The notes beneath the pieces were generated by a model. It did no database searches. It was not told the origin of the DNA and worked only from the letters and a program-made list of their open reading frames with translations. The position numbers and the translations under genes are program-made. Below are positions 63,503 through 64,000 of a DNA stretch of 64,000 bases, piece by piece. Every line of letters begins with the position of its first letter. Position 1 is the first letter of the stretch. Origin of the DNA: Roseibium alexandrii DFL-11. Its GTDB lineage: Bacteria > Pseudomonadota > Alphaproteobacteria > Rhizobiales > Stappiaceae. Where the stretch lies: contig NZ_CM011002.1 of assembly GCF_000158095.2 (NCBI RefSeq), forward strand, positions 2,823,203-2,887,202, written 5' to 3'.

Positions 63503-64000
63503 TTAAGCAATCAGCTTTCCCAGAACGTTACGAACCGGCCCGCTGAGTTGCACAGGGGCTGCAACAAGTGCGGGATGGCGCGTTTTCGCGCGGTTGTAAA
63601 TCAGTTGCTCACCCGACAGATCGGTCAGAGTTCCGCCCGCTTCCTGCACCAAAAGATCGGCGGCTGCAAGATCCCAATCACTTGGACCACCGCGCGCGGC
63701 CCCGACATCCGCCCGGCCACAGGCCACCATGGCGAGCCGGTAGGCCAGAGACCGCAACACATCCGTTGCCTCAAAACCGGCCGCTTGAATGTCTTTGTTG
63801 GCGGCAATCGAATAGGGGCCCGTTAACAGGGCGCCAGCCGTTTCGGTTCTGTCTGAGACCGTGATCTCATCCTTGTTCAAGGACGCCCCACCGCCTTTGG
63901 CCGCCAGAAACATTTCCTTCCGTCTAGGGCAATAGACCGCGCCTGCGACAGGCCGCCCCTTGTCGACAACTGCGACGGACACAGTCCACTCGTCACCGCC
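63503..64000 (-). CDS. Inositol monophosphatase/CysQ-like phosphatase (partial, 5' end beyond window)
   Basis: The last 165 codons of an IMPase-superfamily enzyme; the frame is open at the right edge. Visible marks are VAVVDKGRPVAGAVYCPRRKEMFLAAKGGGA and the second metal motif GGPSDWDLAAADLLVQEAGG. The first metal motif (DPxDG) is beyond the edge. By place in the lipid A cluster this is the 3'(2'),5'-bisphosphate nucleotidase-like homologue commonly found there. Substrate not provable from this part. Confidence 0.9.
   Translation of the reverse strand, partial: GGDEWTVSVAVVDKGRPVAGAVYCPRRKEMFLAAKGGGASLNKDEITVSDRTETAGALLTGPYSIAANKDIQAAGFEATDVLRSLAYRLAMVACGRADVGAARGGPSDWDLAAADLLVQEAGGTLTDLSGEQLIYNRAKTRHPALVAAPVQLSGPVRNVLGKLIA

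Overview
The window reads as chromosomal DNA of an alphaproteobacterium of the Hyphomicrobiales, most like Stappiaceae (Roseibium/Labrenzia/Stappia). The signs are a CcrM-type GANTC methyltransferase, an IalB-family protein, DUF2093 and DUF4170 small proteins, an aa3 oxidase operon in the order ctaC-ctaD-ctaB-small membrane protein-ctaG-ctaE-DUF983-surf1, a dciA-dsbA-smc cluster, and an Irr-type iron control element before bacterioferritin. The family assignment is inference from gene content. I found no tRNA, rRNA, CRISPR array, prophage or intact insertion sequence.

Layout. 0-6 kb (minus): start of the atp operon (atpI, atpB), smc, dsbA and dciA, the last apparently beginning at an ATA codon. 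6-14.6 kb: mutY, a 2OG-Fe(II) oxygenase, a fasciclin protein, bfr with an Irr box, a secreted thiaminase I-like protein with a cysteine-rich tail, amn, a Tag-like glycosylase and ccrM. 14.6-17 kb is accessory: a hexapeptide-repeat gene lying between two near-copies of one terminator, 0.9 kb of non-coding DNA with palindromic repeats, and an unknown secreted protein. 17-18.9 kb: an HxlR regulator diverging from a GST/NTF2-like/tautomerase operon. 18.9-23.7 kb: tyrS with a leader-peptide attenuator, an isochorismatase-like hydrolase, MarR, an SbtA-like permease and LysR. 23.7-28.7 kb: a ThDP enzyme diverging from a hydantoinase/oxoprolinase-like gene, then a periplasmic protein. 28.8-34 kb: glycine cleavage operon (gcvT-gcvH-osmC-gcvPA-gcvPB) behind a tandem glycine riboswitch.

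34-45 kb: a lipoprotein, ispH-thrB-rnhA-lipid kinase (plus), then on the minus strand thrC, an M16 peptidase, a GNAT acetyltransferase and a large membrane PAS-GGDEF-EAL protein. 45-54 kb: algH, a DsbD-N-like protein, a peroxiredoxin and the cytochrome oxidase operon. 54-64 kb: ialB, a Kef-type antiporter, a GST, tldD, two coupled small genes, DUF2093, and the Kdo/lipid A cluster (lpxK, waaA, a DUF374 acyltransferase, DUF4170, a cysQ-like phosphatase running off the end).

The most interesting signal is upstream of tyrS on the minus strand. A 21-codon reading frame with three tyrosine codons in four positions is followed by a perfect Rho-independent terminator, and a segment inside the frame is complementary to the 5' arm of that terminator. 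A promoter places the transcription start at or next to the AUG. This has the form of ribosome-mediated attenuation of tyrosyl-tRNA synthetase. Other points of interest are the thiaminase I-like protein, the ATA start of dciA, an osmC gene inside the riboswitch-controlled gcv operon, and several clear operators.
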